64,000 nt of DNA, taken from positions 124,001 through 188,000 of the forward strand of contig NZ_OBQF01000005.1 of the NCBI RefSeq assembly GCF_900220995.1, read 5' to 3'. Positions within the stretch are counted from its first letter, which is position 1. Every line of letters begins with the position of its first letter. The notes beneath the pieces were generated by a model. The model was not told where the DNA came from, did not search any database, and saw nothing but the letters and a program-made list of their open reading frames with translations. This DNA is from Salinicoccus kekensis (GTDB lineage Bacteria; Bacillota; Bacilli; Staphylococcales; Salinicoccaceae). The position numbers and the translations under genes are program-made. This document shows positions 16,528 to 23,967 of this stretch, piece by piece.

Positions 16528-17262
16528 TTATAAATATGCCTCAATTTTTATAACTGCATCTTTGAATGCTTTTACAATTTCTTCTTCGTCCCGGTACTTC
16601 ATCCTGAATTCAGGTCCTGCTATCGTCAGTGATGCTATCACTTCGCCGCTGGAGTTTTTTATCGGAAAACCGTATGCTTTCACACCTTCATCCAGCTCTC
16701 CCATTGAGACCGAATAGCCTTTTTTTCTGACTTCATGTAAATCTTTGATCAGCTCCTCTTTATCTGTAATCGTCCAGCGTGTAATTTTTTTTACCATATC
16801 ATTATCAAATATTCTGTCGAGGATTTTTCCATCCTGATAAGCAAGCAGAGCTTTCGCCGAAGCGCCACCGAAAAGCGGGAGTATCTTACCTTCTGCCGAC
16901 GATACTTTGATTGCTGCATCGTCAATCACTGAAGTCGTCAGACATACTGCATTCAAACCTGAAATCACGTTCAATATCGTCGTTTCCCTGAATTCCGTCG
17001 TCAGTTCATCCATGAAAGGTTTTGAAATACTCGTAATATCGATATCCGCCCGTACAATGTTCGCCAGTTCGAGGAATTTATAACCAAGCTTGTAATTGCC
17101 GAAATGGTCCTCATTGAGGTAGCCGTTCTGCTTTAAGACACGTACATGTCGATATACGCTGCTGACAGGAATACCGAGTTCAGTGGAAATTTCCTCCACT
17201 TTCATCGTACGCCGCTCCATTGAAAATAATGTTAAGACTGATAAAACTTTATTTGCTGTCAT
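16528..17262 (-). CDS. IclR-family transcriptional regulator
   Basis: A 244-residue regulator. The N-terminal winged helix-turn-helix lies near residues 5-60 (VLSVLTLFS, ISTELGIPVSSVYRHV), and the C-terminal GAF-like effector domain includes SSAEGKILPLFGGASAKALLA and VSMGELDEGVKAYGFPI. Members usually repress catabolic operons until an aromatic or organic-acid effector binds. An upstream GTG touches the Shine-Dalgarno, so the ATG at 17262 is chosen. It is the first gene of the operon with the TRAP transporter and three enzymes; twin repeats overlapping its promoter suggest self-repression. Confidence 0.9.
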   Translation of the reverse strand: MTANKVLSVLTLFSMERRTMKVEEISTELGIPVSSVYRHVRVLKQNGYLNEDHFGNYKLGYKFLELANIVRADIDITSISKPFMDELTTEFRETTILNVISGLNAVCLTTSVIDDAAIKVSSAEGKILPLFGGASAKALLAYQDGKILDRIFDNDMVKKITRWTITDKEELIKDLHEVRKKGYSVSMGELDEGVKAYGFPIKNSSGEVIASLTIAGPEFRMKYRDEEEIVKAFKDAVIKIEAYL

Positions 17263-17276
17263 ATAAAACACTCCTA

Positions 17277-17323
17277 ATTATCAATATATGATAATAGTAA
17301 ATCATTTTATGATAATAGTGAAT
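17277..17323. promoter_or_regulatory. Twin direct repeats, probable IclR operator
   Basis: TATGATAATAGT(A/G)AAT occurs at 17287-17302 and 17308-17323. The 21-base spacing puts both on one face of the helix. A 7-base inverted repeat ATTATCA/TGATAAT (17277-17295) overlaps the first copy. The repeats lie just downstream of the -10 of the iclR-type promoter, a repressor position. Confidence 0.65.
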
Positions 17324-17325
17324 AC

Positions 17326-17354
17326 ATAATAATGACAAGGACTCACTTTGTCAA
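17326..17354 (-). promoter_or_regulatory. SigmaA promoter of the IclR/TRAP operon
   Basis: Minus strand TTGACA, 17-base spacer, TATTAT. It is the best promoter match upstream of the seven-gene operon. Confidence 0.75.
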
Positions 17355-17385
17355 CTCTTTTTCTGAAAATTCTATAATATAGACA

Positions 17386-17422
17386 CAAAAAAGCACACGA
17401 TTGAAAAATCAACCGTGCGCTT
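17386..17422 (-). terminator. Terminator of the creatininase-family operon
   Basis: Minus strand AGCGCACGGTTGA pairs with TCAATCGTGTGCT around TTTT and is followed by a T-run. Confidence 0.85.
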
Positions 17423-17436
17423 CCACTTACTTTGCC

Positions 17437-18246
17437 TTATAAAGGTATTTCCCTTTTCCTGATCTCGACTTCCAACCCTTCGAGATATTCAACGAACTCG
17501 GAGATGTTATCCACCATCCGCTTCTGGTATTCCCGGCCTTTATCCTTATCGGCAGGTGTCGCATCCCCCATCACGCCCACACCGTGCGTCGCCTCTTTAT
17601 AATGGGCGACGTCGCTTGCAGTGAGGATTTTATCCGTCAGCACATTCGGGTCATGCTGTAAAAACCTGTTATGATCCGACGGGATGTTTTTGACAGCAGC
17701 CTCCGGGCTGCACAACTCAGCATGCCTGTCGTACATGACGGATGTCTCGAGCTCTTCTGCGTGCCCGATGCCGCCGGGTTCGACTTCACTCAGTTCCCTT
17801 CCCGCAACTGCATTGATATAGAACGGATCGGCAATCCCGACGAAGGCGCCGGTGTTATTCCTGACCCTCGTCAGGGCGATCCGGAGCGGCGGCAGGTTCG
17901 CCTCCCTGTGCCCGTTGATGATCAAAATCTTTTCGAATCCATGATAAATCAAAGAATTCAATACGTCCTCCACCACCTGCGTCAATGTCTCGGGCCTCAA
18001 GGTGACTGTGCCGGGGTAAGCCATATGGTGCGGTGCCCAGCCGTACCATAATGGGGAAGCGATGAGCACACCCGTCTTCTCGGCCACATCCATCGCGATG
18101 TCCTGCGCCAGCAGTGAATCGGTGCCAAGAGGCAGATGTTTCCCGTGCTGCTCCACACTGCCGACGGGCAGAAGGATCGTCTTCTTCTCCTTTAGATAAG
18201 CTTCCACGTCTTCCCATTTATTTTCATGCAGATAATATTTCATCAT
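17437..18246 (-). CDS. Creatininase-family amidohydrolase
   Basis: A 269-residue member of the creatininase family (creatinine amidohydrolase, MftE, formamide hydrolases). The family signatures are visible: PVGSVEQHGKHLPLGTD near 22-38 (metal Glu, His and Asp), INGHREAN near 114 and GGIGHAEELETS near 158. These enzymes open or cleave amide bonds of small cyclic or formamide substrates. The ATG at 18246 overlaps the permease stop (ATGATGA) and is preceded by AAAGGAG. It is coupled to an amino acid/amine permease, so its substrate is probably imported by it. The exact substrate is unknown. Confidence 0.88.
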   Translation of the reverse strand: MMKYYLHENKWEDVEAYLKEKKTILLPVGSVEQHGKHLPLGTDSLLAQDIAMDVAEKTGVLIASPLWYGWAPHHMAYPGTVTLRPETLTQVVEDVLNSLIYHGFEKILIINGHREANLPPLRIALTRVRNNTGAFVGIADPFYINAVAGRELSEVEPGGIGHAEELETSVMYDRHAELCSPEAAVKNIPSDHNRFLQHDPNVLTDKILTASDVAHYKEATHGVGVMGDATPADKDKGREYQKRMVDNISEFVEYLEGLEVEIRKREIPL

Positions 18247-19628
18247 TTTTTCTCCTTTGTCCATAGATTCTCCATATCCTCCGGACTTAAAAACGTCCAG
18301 CGCTTCCTTGCATAGGCGAAATACCATACAGTGAGGAGCACGATCCATCCCATACCGATCGCAATCGCAATCGGATTGACGTAGGTGATGATCACCAGAC
18401 AGCCGAGGGAAGCGACGATTGCCAGGACAGGCACGTTTTTGATGTTGAACGGGTACCTGAAACGCGGGCTCCAGTCCGCCCTCGTTTTTCTCACAACAAT
18501 CAGTGCGATATTCATCAGGATCATCATGAGCCAGTTTGAAAATACCGCGGCACTGATCAATATGCCGAGCACTTCCGCGTAACCGAATATGCTCATGAAG
18601 GTCGCGGCCAAGGCCAGGATGCCTGTCGCAAGCACTGCGTTATAGGGAATCCCCGCTCTCGATAATTTCGCAAATACAGGCGGAAAAGCATGTTCCCTCG
18701 CCGCTGCATACAGCATCCTCGAAGCGCCGAGCAGACAGCCGATGGTCGATGTCGCCGTCGCGGTCAGGGCCGCGATCGCAATCAGTACAGGCCCGTAGGA
18801 CGGCAGCACATTCTCCACTGCCAAAGCAAGCGGGGCAGCCGAGGTTGCAAGATCCTCAATCGGCGTACTCGATACGACACCGTACCCGACGAGTACATAA
18901 AGGATGACTACGGTGACGAGTGCCGAAATCTGCGCATAAGGAAGATTGACCCGCGGGTTTTTCGCCTCCTCACCGAGCGTCAGCACCGCTTCGACCTGCA
19001 TCTGGCCGAAAGCGATCAGCGCCACGGCGGCAAACAGGCCGGCAACGCCGTTCGTGAACAGATCCGTATATGTAAACGGCCCTGCAGGATTGCTCCCTAT
19101 CGTGAAGAGCGCAATCGCAAAAAGCGAAATGATCTGTATGATCGATAATATAGTATTGACCTTACCGGTGAAATTGATGCCGTAAAGCAGCATCAAAGTG
19201 ATCAGTACGGAGATGACCGGCCCTGAAATAAAAGGCGGCACACCCGGTACGAGCACGGTCAGGTAACCCGCGAACCCGAGGTTCACTGCACCTGCGGCAA
19301 AAGAAAATGAAAGGAAGTATAATCCTGAACACCACAGTGCAATCAGCTTTGATAAATCTTTTGAAATCGGAAAGAAAGCATACTTTGCATAGACATAGGA
19401 AGCCCCCTGGTACGGCCAGCTTGAAGCCATCTCGGCATAACTCATCGAGGACATGATCGCCAAAGCACCTGCAATCAGGAAGGCGATGAATAAAGCAGGC
19501 CCCGTCTCAGCAATCGCCGGACCGATGACGGTGAATATCCCGCCGCCCACCAAAGCCCCGACACCGATGGACCATAAATCGATGAAACTTAAACTTCTTG
19601 AAATTGAACGTTCAGCAGCCCTTTCCAT
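18243..19628 (-). CDS. APC-family amino acid/amine permease
   Basis: A 461-residue transporter with 12 hydrophobic segments. The APC signature IGVGALVGGGIFTVIGPAI lies at the N-terminus in TM1, with the conserved EMASSWPYQGASYVYAK following TM2 and FGQMQVEAVLTLGEEAKNPRVN in TM6. It exchanges or imports an amino acid or amine. The long frame upstream (to 19748) has no ribosome site; the ATG at 19628 follows GAAAGG. Its stop overlaps the creatininase-family start, forming a two-gene operon ended by the terminator at 17386-17422. Confidence 0.88.
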   Translation of the reverse strand: MERAAERSISRSLSFIDLWSIGVGALVGGGIFTVIGPAIAETGPALFIAFLIAGALAIMSSMSYAEMASSWPYQGASYVYAKYAFFPISKDLSKLIALWCSGLYFLSFSFAAGAVNLGFAGYLTVLVPGVPPFISGPVISVLITLMLLYGINFTGKVNTILSIIQIISLFAIALFTIGSNPAGPFTYTDLFTNGVAGLFAAVALIAFGQMQVEAVLTLGEEAKNPRVNLPYAQISALVTVVILYVLVGYGVVSSTPIEDLATSAAPLALAVENVLPSYGPVLIAIAALTATATSTIGCLLGASRMLYAAAREHAFPPVFAKLSRAGIPYNAVLATGILALAATFMSIFGYAEVLGILISAAVFSNWLMMILMNIALIVVRKTRADWSPRFRYPFNIKNVPVLAIVASLGCLVIITYVNPIAIAIGMGWIVLLTVWYFAYARKRWTFLSPEDMENLWTKEKK

Positions 19629-19930
19629 ACCCCTCATCCTTTCAGCAGCAATATATCCACTTATAATATACGAATGTTTTGAATAGTTCAAATTATTTTG
19701 GGGATAATTATAGGGGATAAAAATATGGCTCCCGGCTGAAAACAGCACGGTTACACAACCCCCATATAACCAATGGAAAATCAGAGTGATTTAAGAACTT
19801 TATTTCCAGTAAAATTCTCTTTGTTACCAGCACTTACAGCATAATATTGGGAATTAAATCACATAATTGTTATAATATATATCCGAAGCTTTCATAAGCT
19901 TTATCATCATTAAAAAGGAGTCTATGCAAT
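19629..19930. promoter_or_regulatory. Divergent intergenic region with an opuAC promoter
   Basis: About 300 bases between the permease and opuAC-type gene. On the plus strand TTGGGA (19847-19852) and TATAAT (19871-19876) are 18 bases apart and could start the receptor transcript. No other structure recognised. Confidence 0.5.
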
Positions 19931-20857
19931 TTGTTCAATTTCAATTTCATGAGATTCATGCTGGTTGGAATTTTATTTTCATCACTTTTTGCAGCAGGCT
20001 GCAGCGTCAACATGACAGAAGCTGATGATATCAGCGAGAATGCCGGAAGCGGAGATTACAGTCAGGAAATGGACTACACGATCACCGGAGTTGAACTCGG
20101 CGCCGGGCAGACTGAAGCGATAAATGATGCCATAGAAGCATATGACAATCTGGATGAATGGGAACAGAAAACCTCATCCGCCGCTGCGATGCTCGCCGAA
20201 CTTGATGAAGCCTTTGAAGATGAGGCACCGATTGCCGTAGCCGCATGGTCACCCCACTTCAAGTTCGCACAATATGACCTTAAATACTTAGAAGACACTG
20301 AAGGCATCTTCGGGGAAGAAGAGACTGTGAGGACAATAGCCAGAACGGATCTCGAAAAAGACCTGCCTCACGCATACGCCATCCTGGACCGGATCCAGTT
20401 TGAACCCGAAATGATTGAGGAAGCAGTGGCACAAAATGCAGGCACGGATACCGACTATACTGAAATCGCCCGTGAGTGGGTAAATGAAAACGCAGATACG
20501 GTTGAAGAATGGACAGCCGGCACGGCACCTGCAGAAGGTGAGCCCGTTAAGCTCGTCACCACACACTGGGATGATTCAATGTTCACAGCCAATGTCGCTG
20601 CCGTAGTATTAAGCGAGCATGGTTTTGATGTCACGTTGAGCGCAGTGGATACGCTGGCCTTGTTTGAAACCATTGCGGCAGGTGACGCAGATGCATCACT
20701 CTCACCATGGCTCCCTGTAACAGACGGCACTTACTATAATGAATATGCAGATCAAATTGATGATCTCGGACCGCACACGGAAGGTGCCAAAATAGGCATC
20801 GCCGTCCCTGAATATATGGATATCGATTCAATCGAAGATCTGAATCCAAAAGAATGA
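19931..20857 (+). CDS. opuAC: Glycine betaine-binding lipoprotein, OpuAC-type
   Basis: A 308-residue lipoprotein (lipobox near SLFAAGC) of the OpuAC family. The lobe order is that of Bacillus OpuAC, circularly permuted relative to ProX: first the lobe with ELGAGQTEAINDAIEAY, AAWSPHFKF and YDLKYLED, then the lobe with THWDDSMFTANVAAVVL, DASLSPWLP and IAVPEYMDI. Aromatic residues in AAWSPH and SPWLP fit the betaine cage. The TTG start lies ten bases after AAGGAG. No ATPase or permease gene is adjacent, so it must work with a transporter encoded elsewhere. It serves osmoprotection. Confidence 0.88.
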   Translation: MFNFNFMRFMLVGILFSSLFAAGCSVNMTEADDISENAGSGDYSQEMDYTITGVELGAGQTEAINDAIEAYDNLDEWEQKTSSAAAMLAELDEAFEDEAPIAVAAWSPHFKFAQYDLKYLEDTEGIFGEEETVRTIARTDLEKDLPHAYAILDRIQFEPEMIEEAVAQNAGTDTDYTEIAREWVNENADTVEEWTAGTAPAEGEPVKLVTTHWDDSMFTANVAAVVLSEHGFDVTLSAVDTLALFETIAAGDADASLSPWLPVTDGTYYNEYADQIDDLGPHTEGAKIGIAVPEYMDIDSIEDLNPKE

Positions 20858-20865
20858 CATAATTA

Positions 20866-20900
20866 AAACACCCTTGAAAGCTTGATTTCAGGGGTGTTTA
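20866..20900 (+). terminator. Terminator after opuAC
   Basis: AAACACCC(TTGAAA) pairs with (TTTCA)GGGGTGTTT, followed by ATTTA. It also has A/T ends that could serve the convergent gene. Confidence 0.8.
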
Positions 20901-20930
20901 TTTAGCAAGAGTAATTATTTATTTGTCGTT

Positions 20931-22388
20931 CTATTCACCAAAGTCCCACACAATTGTCTGAAGTTGTGTCATATCTAACATCGTATATCTACCGCCGATT
21001 CTTCCCCAACCAGTACTTGTTCCTGTGGCTGCACCGAAAGGCACATGTGGTTCCCAGTAGTTCGAATGTTCATTAATCAATGTATTTCCAGTACGAATGC
21101 TGTTTATAAATTTAAATGCTCGAGCCGAGTTGTTTGTATACACGGCAGATTGAAGCCCTAAATAAGAATCATTAGCCACTTCAATTGCTTCCTCATCGTT
21201 TTTTACAGTAATTATAGGTACAATAGGACCAAATGTTTCATGCTTGTTCACTAATGTATCAAGTCCCACATTATCCAGAACTGTTGGTTCAAAGTATAGG
21301 TTTGTCGGTCTGCTGGTATCTCTCTTACCCCCTGCGAGCACTTTGGCACCCTTTTCAACAGCGTCCTTTACATGTTCTTCCATCTTATTCGCTGTCGATT
21401 CGTTATTCATCGGTCCCACTGTAGTATCTTCACTCAAAGGATCGCCCAATCTCCATTTTTTTGTCTCTTCCATTACATGGCTTACAAATTCTTCATGTAC
21501 TTTTTCATGTACAATAACTCTTTCAGTAGAACAACATACTTGCCCGGCACAATAAAACCCTGCTTCAACTGCACCTTTGGCAGCCTTTTTCAAGTCTGCA
21601 TCTTCACATACTATGGTAGGGCCGTTACCACTCGCTTCAAGAATGGAAGGTTTCAGTCCGGCGCTCCGTACAATTTTATCCGCTGTAACATGTGAACCAA
21701 TAAAACCAATCGCGTCCACATTAGGGTGTTCGACTAGCTGTTGGCCCACCTCTCCCGCACCATATACAAGATTGAATACCCCTTTAGGCAAATCAGTTTT
21801 GTCAAAAACTTCTGCAAGTGCCTCTAATATACCTGGCGTGTATTCAGAAGGTTTAAATACCACCGTATTACCAGCGGCAATGGCAGGACCCATGAATTCC
21901 GATAACATCAAAGTCGGAAAGTTCCATGGGATGATACAGGCATATACACCGTGTGGTTTTCGGAACGTCAATATTCTTTTATTCTTATCCATGGATGGTA
22001 TGATGGCTGTTTCCTGCCTCTTAATATCTTCTGCCGCAATTCTGAAATTTTCTGCTGTCTCCTCAAGACCCGGAAGCGCTTCAGAATGTAGAGGTTTACC
22101 TTGTTCTTTTGTGAGTTTCTCTGCTAAGATTTCTTTATCTTCCAGAATGGCATCTGCAATTTGATGGCATATATCTGCACGTTCCCATGCGGTCATATCA
22201 GCCCACATTACTTGCGCATTCTTCGCCGCTGTAACTGCATCATCGATATCTTCCTTGCTTGCATCAATTGCTTCATAAAGTGCTTCTCCATCTACAGGAG
22301 ACTTGATCACTCTTGTATTCGTCCCCGTGATGTCTTTGAAATCCCCATCGATATAATTTCTTAGTACTTTTGTATTTTTTGCACTCAT
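20931..22388 (-). CDS. NAD(P)-dependent aldehyde dehydrogenase
   Basis: A 485-residue aldehyde dehydrogenase. The Rossmann region includes IIPWNFPTLMLSEFMGPAIAAGNTVVFKPSEYTP, the catalytic Cys lies in YCAGQVCCSTERV near 282, and the general-base region reads ILEASGNGP near 246 instead of the usual ELGGKNP. That variant retains the glutamate and is seen in a sub-branch of the family. Downstream EEIFGP is replaced by HETFGPI. It would oxidise an aldehyde to an acid. It follows the saccharopine-dehydrogenase-like gene by 58 bases on the same strand, so the aldehyde may come from that enzyme (for example a semialdehyde). No dedicated terminator except the shared one at 20866-20900. Confidence 0.88.
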   Translation of the reverse strand: MSAKNTKVLRNYIDGDFKDITGTNTRVIKSPVDGEALYEAIDASKEDIDDAVTAAKNAQVMWADMTAWERADICHQIADAILEDKEILAEKLTKEQGKPLHSEALPGLEETAENFRIAAEDIKRQETAIIPSMDKNKRILTFRKPHGVYACIIPWNFPTLMLSEFMGPAIAAGNTVVFKPSEYTPGILEALAEVFDKTDLPKGVFNLVYGAGEVGQQLVEHPNVDAIGFIGSHVTADKIVRSAGLKPSILEASGNGPTIVCEDADLKKAAKGAVEAGFYCAGQVCCSTERVIVHEKVHEEFVSHVMEETKKWRLGDPLSEDTTVGPMNNESTANKMEEHVKDAVEKGAKVLAGGKRDTSRPTNLYFEPTVLDNVGLDTLVNKHETFGPIVPIITVKNDEEAIEVANDSYLGLQSAVYTNNSARAFKFINSIRTGNTLINEHSNYWEPHVPFGAATGTSTGWGRIGGRYTMLDMTQLQTIVWDFGE

Positions 22389-22446
22389 GACGTTATCCCC
22401 TTTATTTTTATATGTTTTTTAATAAATTTAATGATCAAGTGAAAGG

Positions 22447-23589
22447 TTATCTGGTCTCACTGTAAGTAATTTCAAGTTCAACATTCTTCTCTTTTAGATG
22501 CTCGATGTATTTATAAGGATCAACACATTGTTCTGCAGGCTTGACACCTTTCCCGGATATCTCTCCATTTAAAATCATCTGTGCCACAATTGAAGCAGGA
22601 ATGGCTGTCGCATATTGAGTGGGGCTCGCCTCCCAGTCAGACTGATATTCTGTCAGGAGCTCCAATTTTACAGATGCTTTATTTCCATTTTTACGGCCTT
22701 TCACTTCCACAAGCAGAGCATCCGTCCCCCACACGGGGGTTTCCTTCTGAGCCAATGCAGCCTGTACTAAAGAGACGGTCTGTCTCCTTGGAATCACTTC
22801 TTCACCTCTGATGGTAAGAGGATTTTCATCCAGCAATCCTAAAGCCTTCAAAGATTCCAACTTGTCAATTGTTGATGCATCCCAAGTATCTTTATAAGTG
22901 ATTCTTTTTACATCAGGGAAGCTTTTAGGTAAAGTAGCCAATTCCGAGTGAATAATCGAGTACGTCTTCTGCATACCAACTTTCCCATGAAATTGAGTAT
23001 CTTCCTCATCCCCAAGCGGGGGAATACTGACTACCTCCCCATCTTTGACAGCGACAGCATCCTGTAAAAATTCGCCGATATAAGTATCTATTGCAAATGA
23101 AAAAGTGATACCGGTCGTGGAAGATCCATAACGTATATGAATTTCCTCAGCTTGATCCAATTCTTCGACACCATACCTGCTGAAAACATTTGAAGTGCCC
23201 GGGTCAGAACCCATACCAGTTATCGATAAAATATCAGCATCTTTCATTTCCTGATCGAGCTTCAACTGTTCATTGGTCCTGGTATATAACCCGCCCAGGT
23301 CTAAAACACTCACTCCTGCTTCGGCAGCAGCTTTCATTACATTTATATTGAATACATAGTTCGTTGCGTTGACGCACACTTTTCCTTTTTTAAGTAATTC
23401 GACCGTAGTACTTTTGTCCGTGATATCAAGCTCTTTGATATCTATTTTATTTGGGTTAATTTCTTTTAATTCTTTAAGTTTATCTCCATCCAAATCTGCA
23501 GCGATAACTTCCACGCCGCTTTCCACTAAATCTCTGACGATAGTGAGACCAATCGTCCCGGTCGCCCCCAATACGACAACTATTGACAT
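22447..23589 (-). CDS. Saccharopine dehydrogenase-like oxidoreductase
   Basis: A 380-residue protein with an N-terminal NAD(P)-binding Rossmann motif GATGTIGLTIVRDL and a C-terminal saccharopine-dehydrogenase domain (VLDLGGLYTRTNEQ, GMGSDPGTSNVFSRY, TGITFSFAIDTYIGEFLQD). The family splits or reduces imine-linked amino acids such as saccharopine, yielding aminoadipate semialdehyde. The cotranscribed aldehyde dehydrogenase would then make the acid, which resembles the second half of the saccharopine route of lysine breakdown; no lysine-ketoglutarate reductase is present, so this remains an inference. Start ATG after GGGAGGAAG. A promoter with cre box lies 220 bases upstream. Confidence 0.85.
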   Translation of the reverse strand: MSIVVVLGATGTIGLTIVRDLVESGVEVIAADLDGDKLKELKEINPNKIDIKELDITDKSTTVELLKKGKVCVNATNYVFNINVMKAAAEAGVSVLDLGGLYTRTNEQLKLDQEMKDADILSITGMGSDPGTSNVFSRYGVEELDQAEEIHIRYGSSTTGITFSFAIDTYIGEFLQDAVAVKDGEVVSIPPLGDEEDTQFHGKVGMQKTYSIIHSELATLPKSFPDVKRITYKDTWDASTIDKLESLKALGLLDENPLTIRGEEVIPRRQTVSLVQAALAQKETPVWGTDALLVEVKGRKNGNKASVKLELLTEYQSDWEASPTQYATAIPASIVAQMILNGEISGKGVKPAEQCVDPYKYIEHLKEKNVELEITYSETR

Positions 23590-23811
23590 AAATCTTCCTC
23601 CCAGTTGAAAAATATTCTTAAACGCTGCGTATTAAAAAGAATTCGTAAATAGTCTGAGTGAGTGTCCAGTATTATTAATAACAATCAAAGACGAGATTAT
23701 ATTTCTATTTAGTAGACTATTATCGAAACTTCCTGCTCTTCTCACTATGTTCTGAGTAGCCTGATTACTATTTATGATTTATTATCTCTCCTCGCTTCCT
23801 CGCCCATTAAT
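23590..23811 (-). other. Long 5' leader of the saccharopine-type operon
   Basis: About 220 bases between the predicted start of transcription and the gene. I looked for lysine and other riboswitch cores and found none. No small gene with a ribosome site is convincing. Its length is unexplained. Confidence 0.4.
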
Positions 23812-23840
23812 ATGATAACGCTTACATTCAGAATAATCAA
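23812..23840 (-). promoter_or_regulatory. SigmaA promoter overlapped by a cre box
   Basis: Minus strand TTGATT, 17-base spacer, TATCAT. On the plus strand TGATAACGCTTACA (23813-23826) matches the cre consensus at all but one position and covers the -10, a repression arrangement. Confidence 0.65.
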
Positions 23841-23853
23841 ATTATCTTATAGG

Positions 23854-23882
23854 AAATAGTAATTTAATCTTATTTACTATTT
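23854..23882. repeat. Inverted repeat upstream of promoter, possible operator
   Basis: AAATAGTAA and its complement TTACTATTT are separated by about ten bases, 15-45 bases upstream of the -35. An ATAGTAAT half also occurs near 23765-23775. The position fits an activator or a second repressor site. Confidence 0.45.
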
Positions 23883-23924
23883 ATTATATTCATATTTCTC
23901 ATTACTATAGTCTGTTCTCTCATC

Positions 23925-23956
23925 AAAAAACACACCTTCACATGAAGGTGTGTTTT
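23925..23956. terminator. Bidirectional terminator
   Basis: AAAACACACCTTCA and TGAAGGTGTGTTTT form a near-perfect hairpin just after the stop of the gene at 23968 (minus strand). Confidence 0.85.
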
Positions 23957-23967
23957 AGCCTTTCCTA

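Noticed and set aside
23590-23811. Lysine or other riboswitch in the long leader
   Set aside because: No conserved aptamer blocks and no terminator platform could be recognised.
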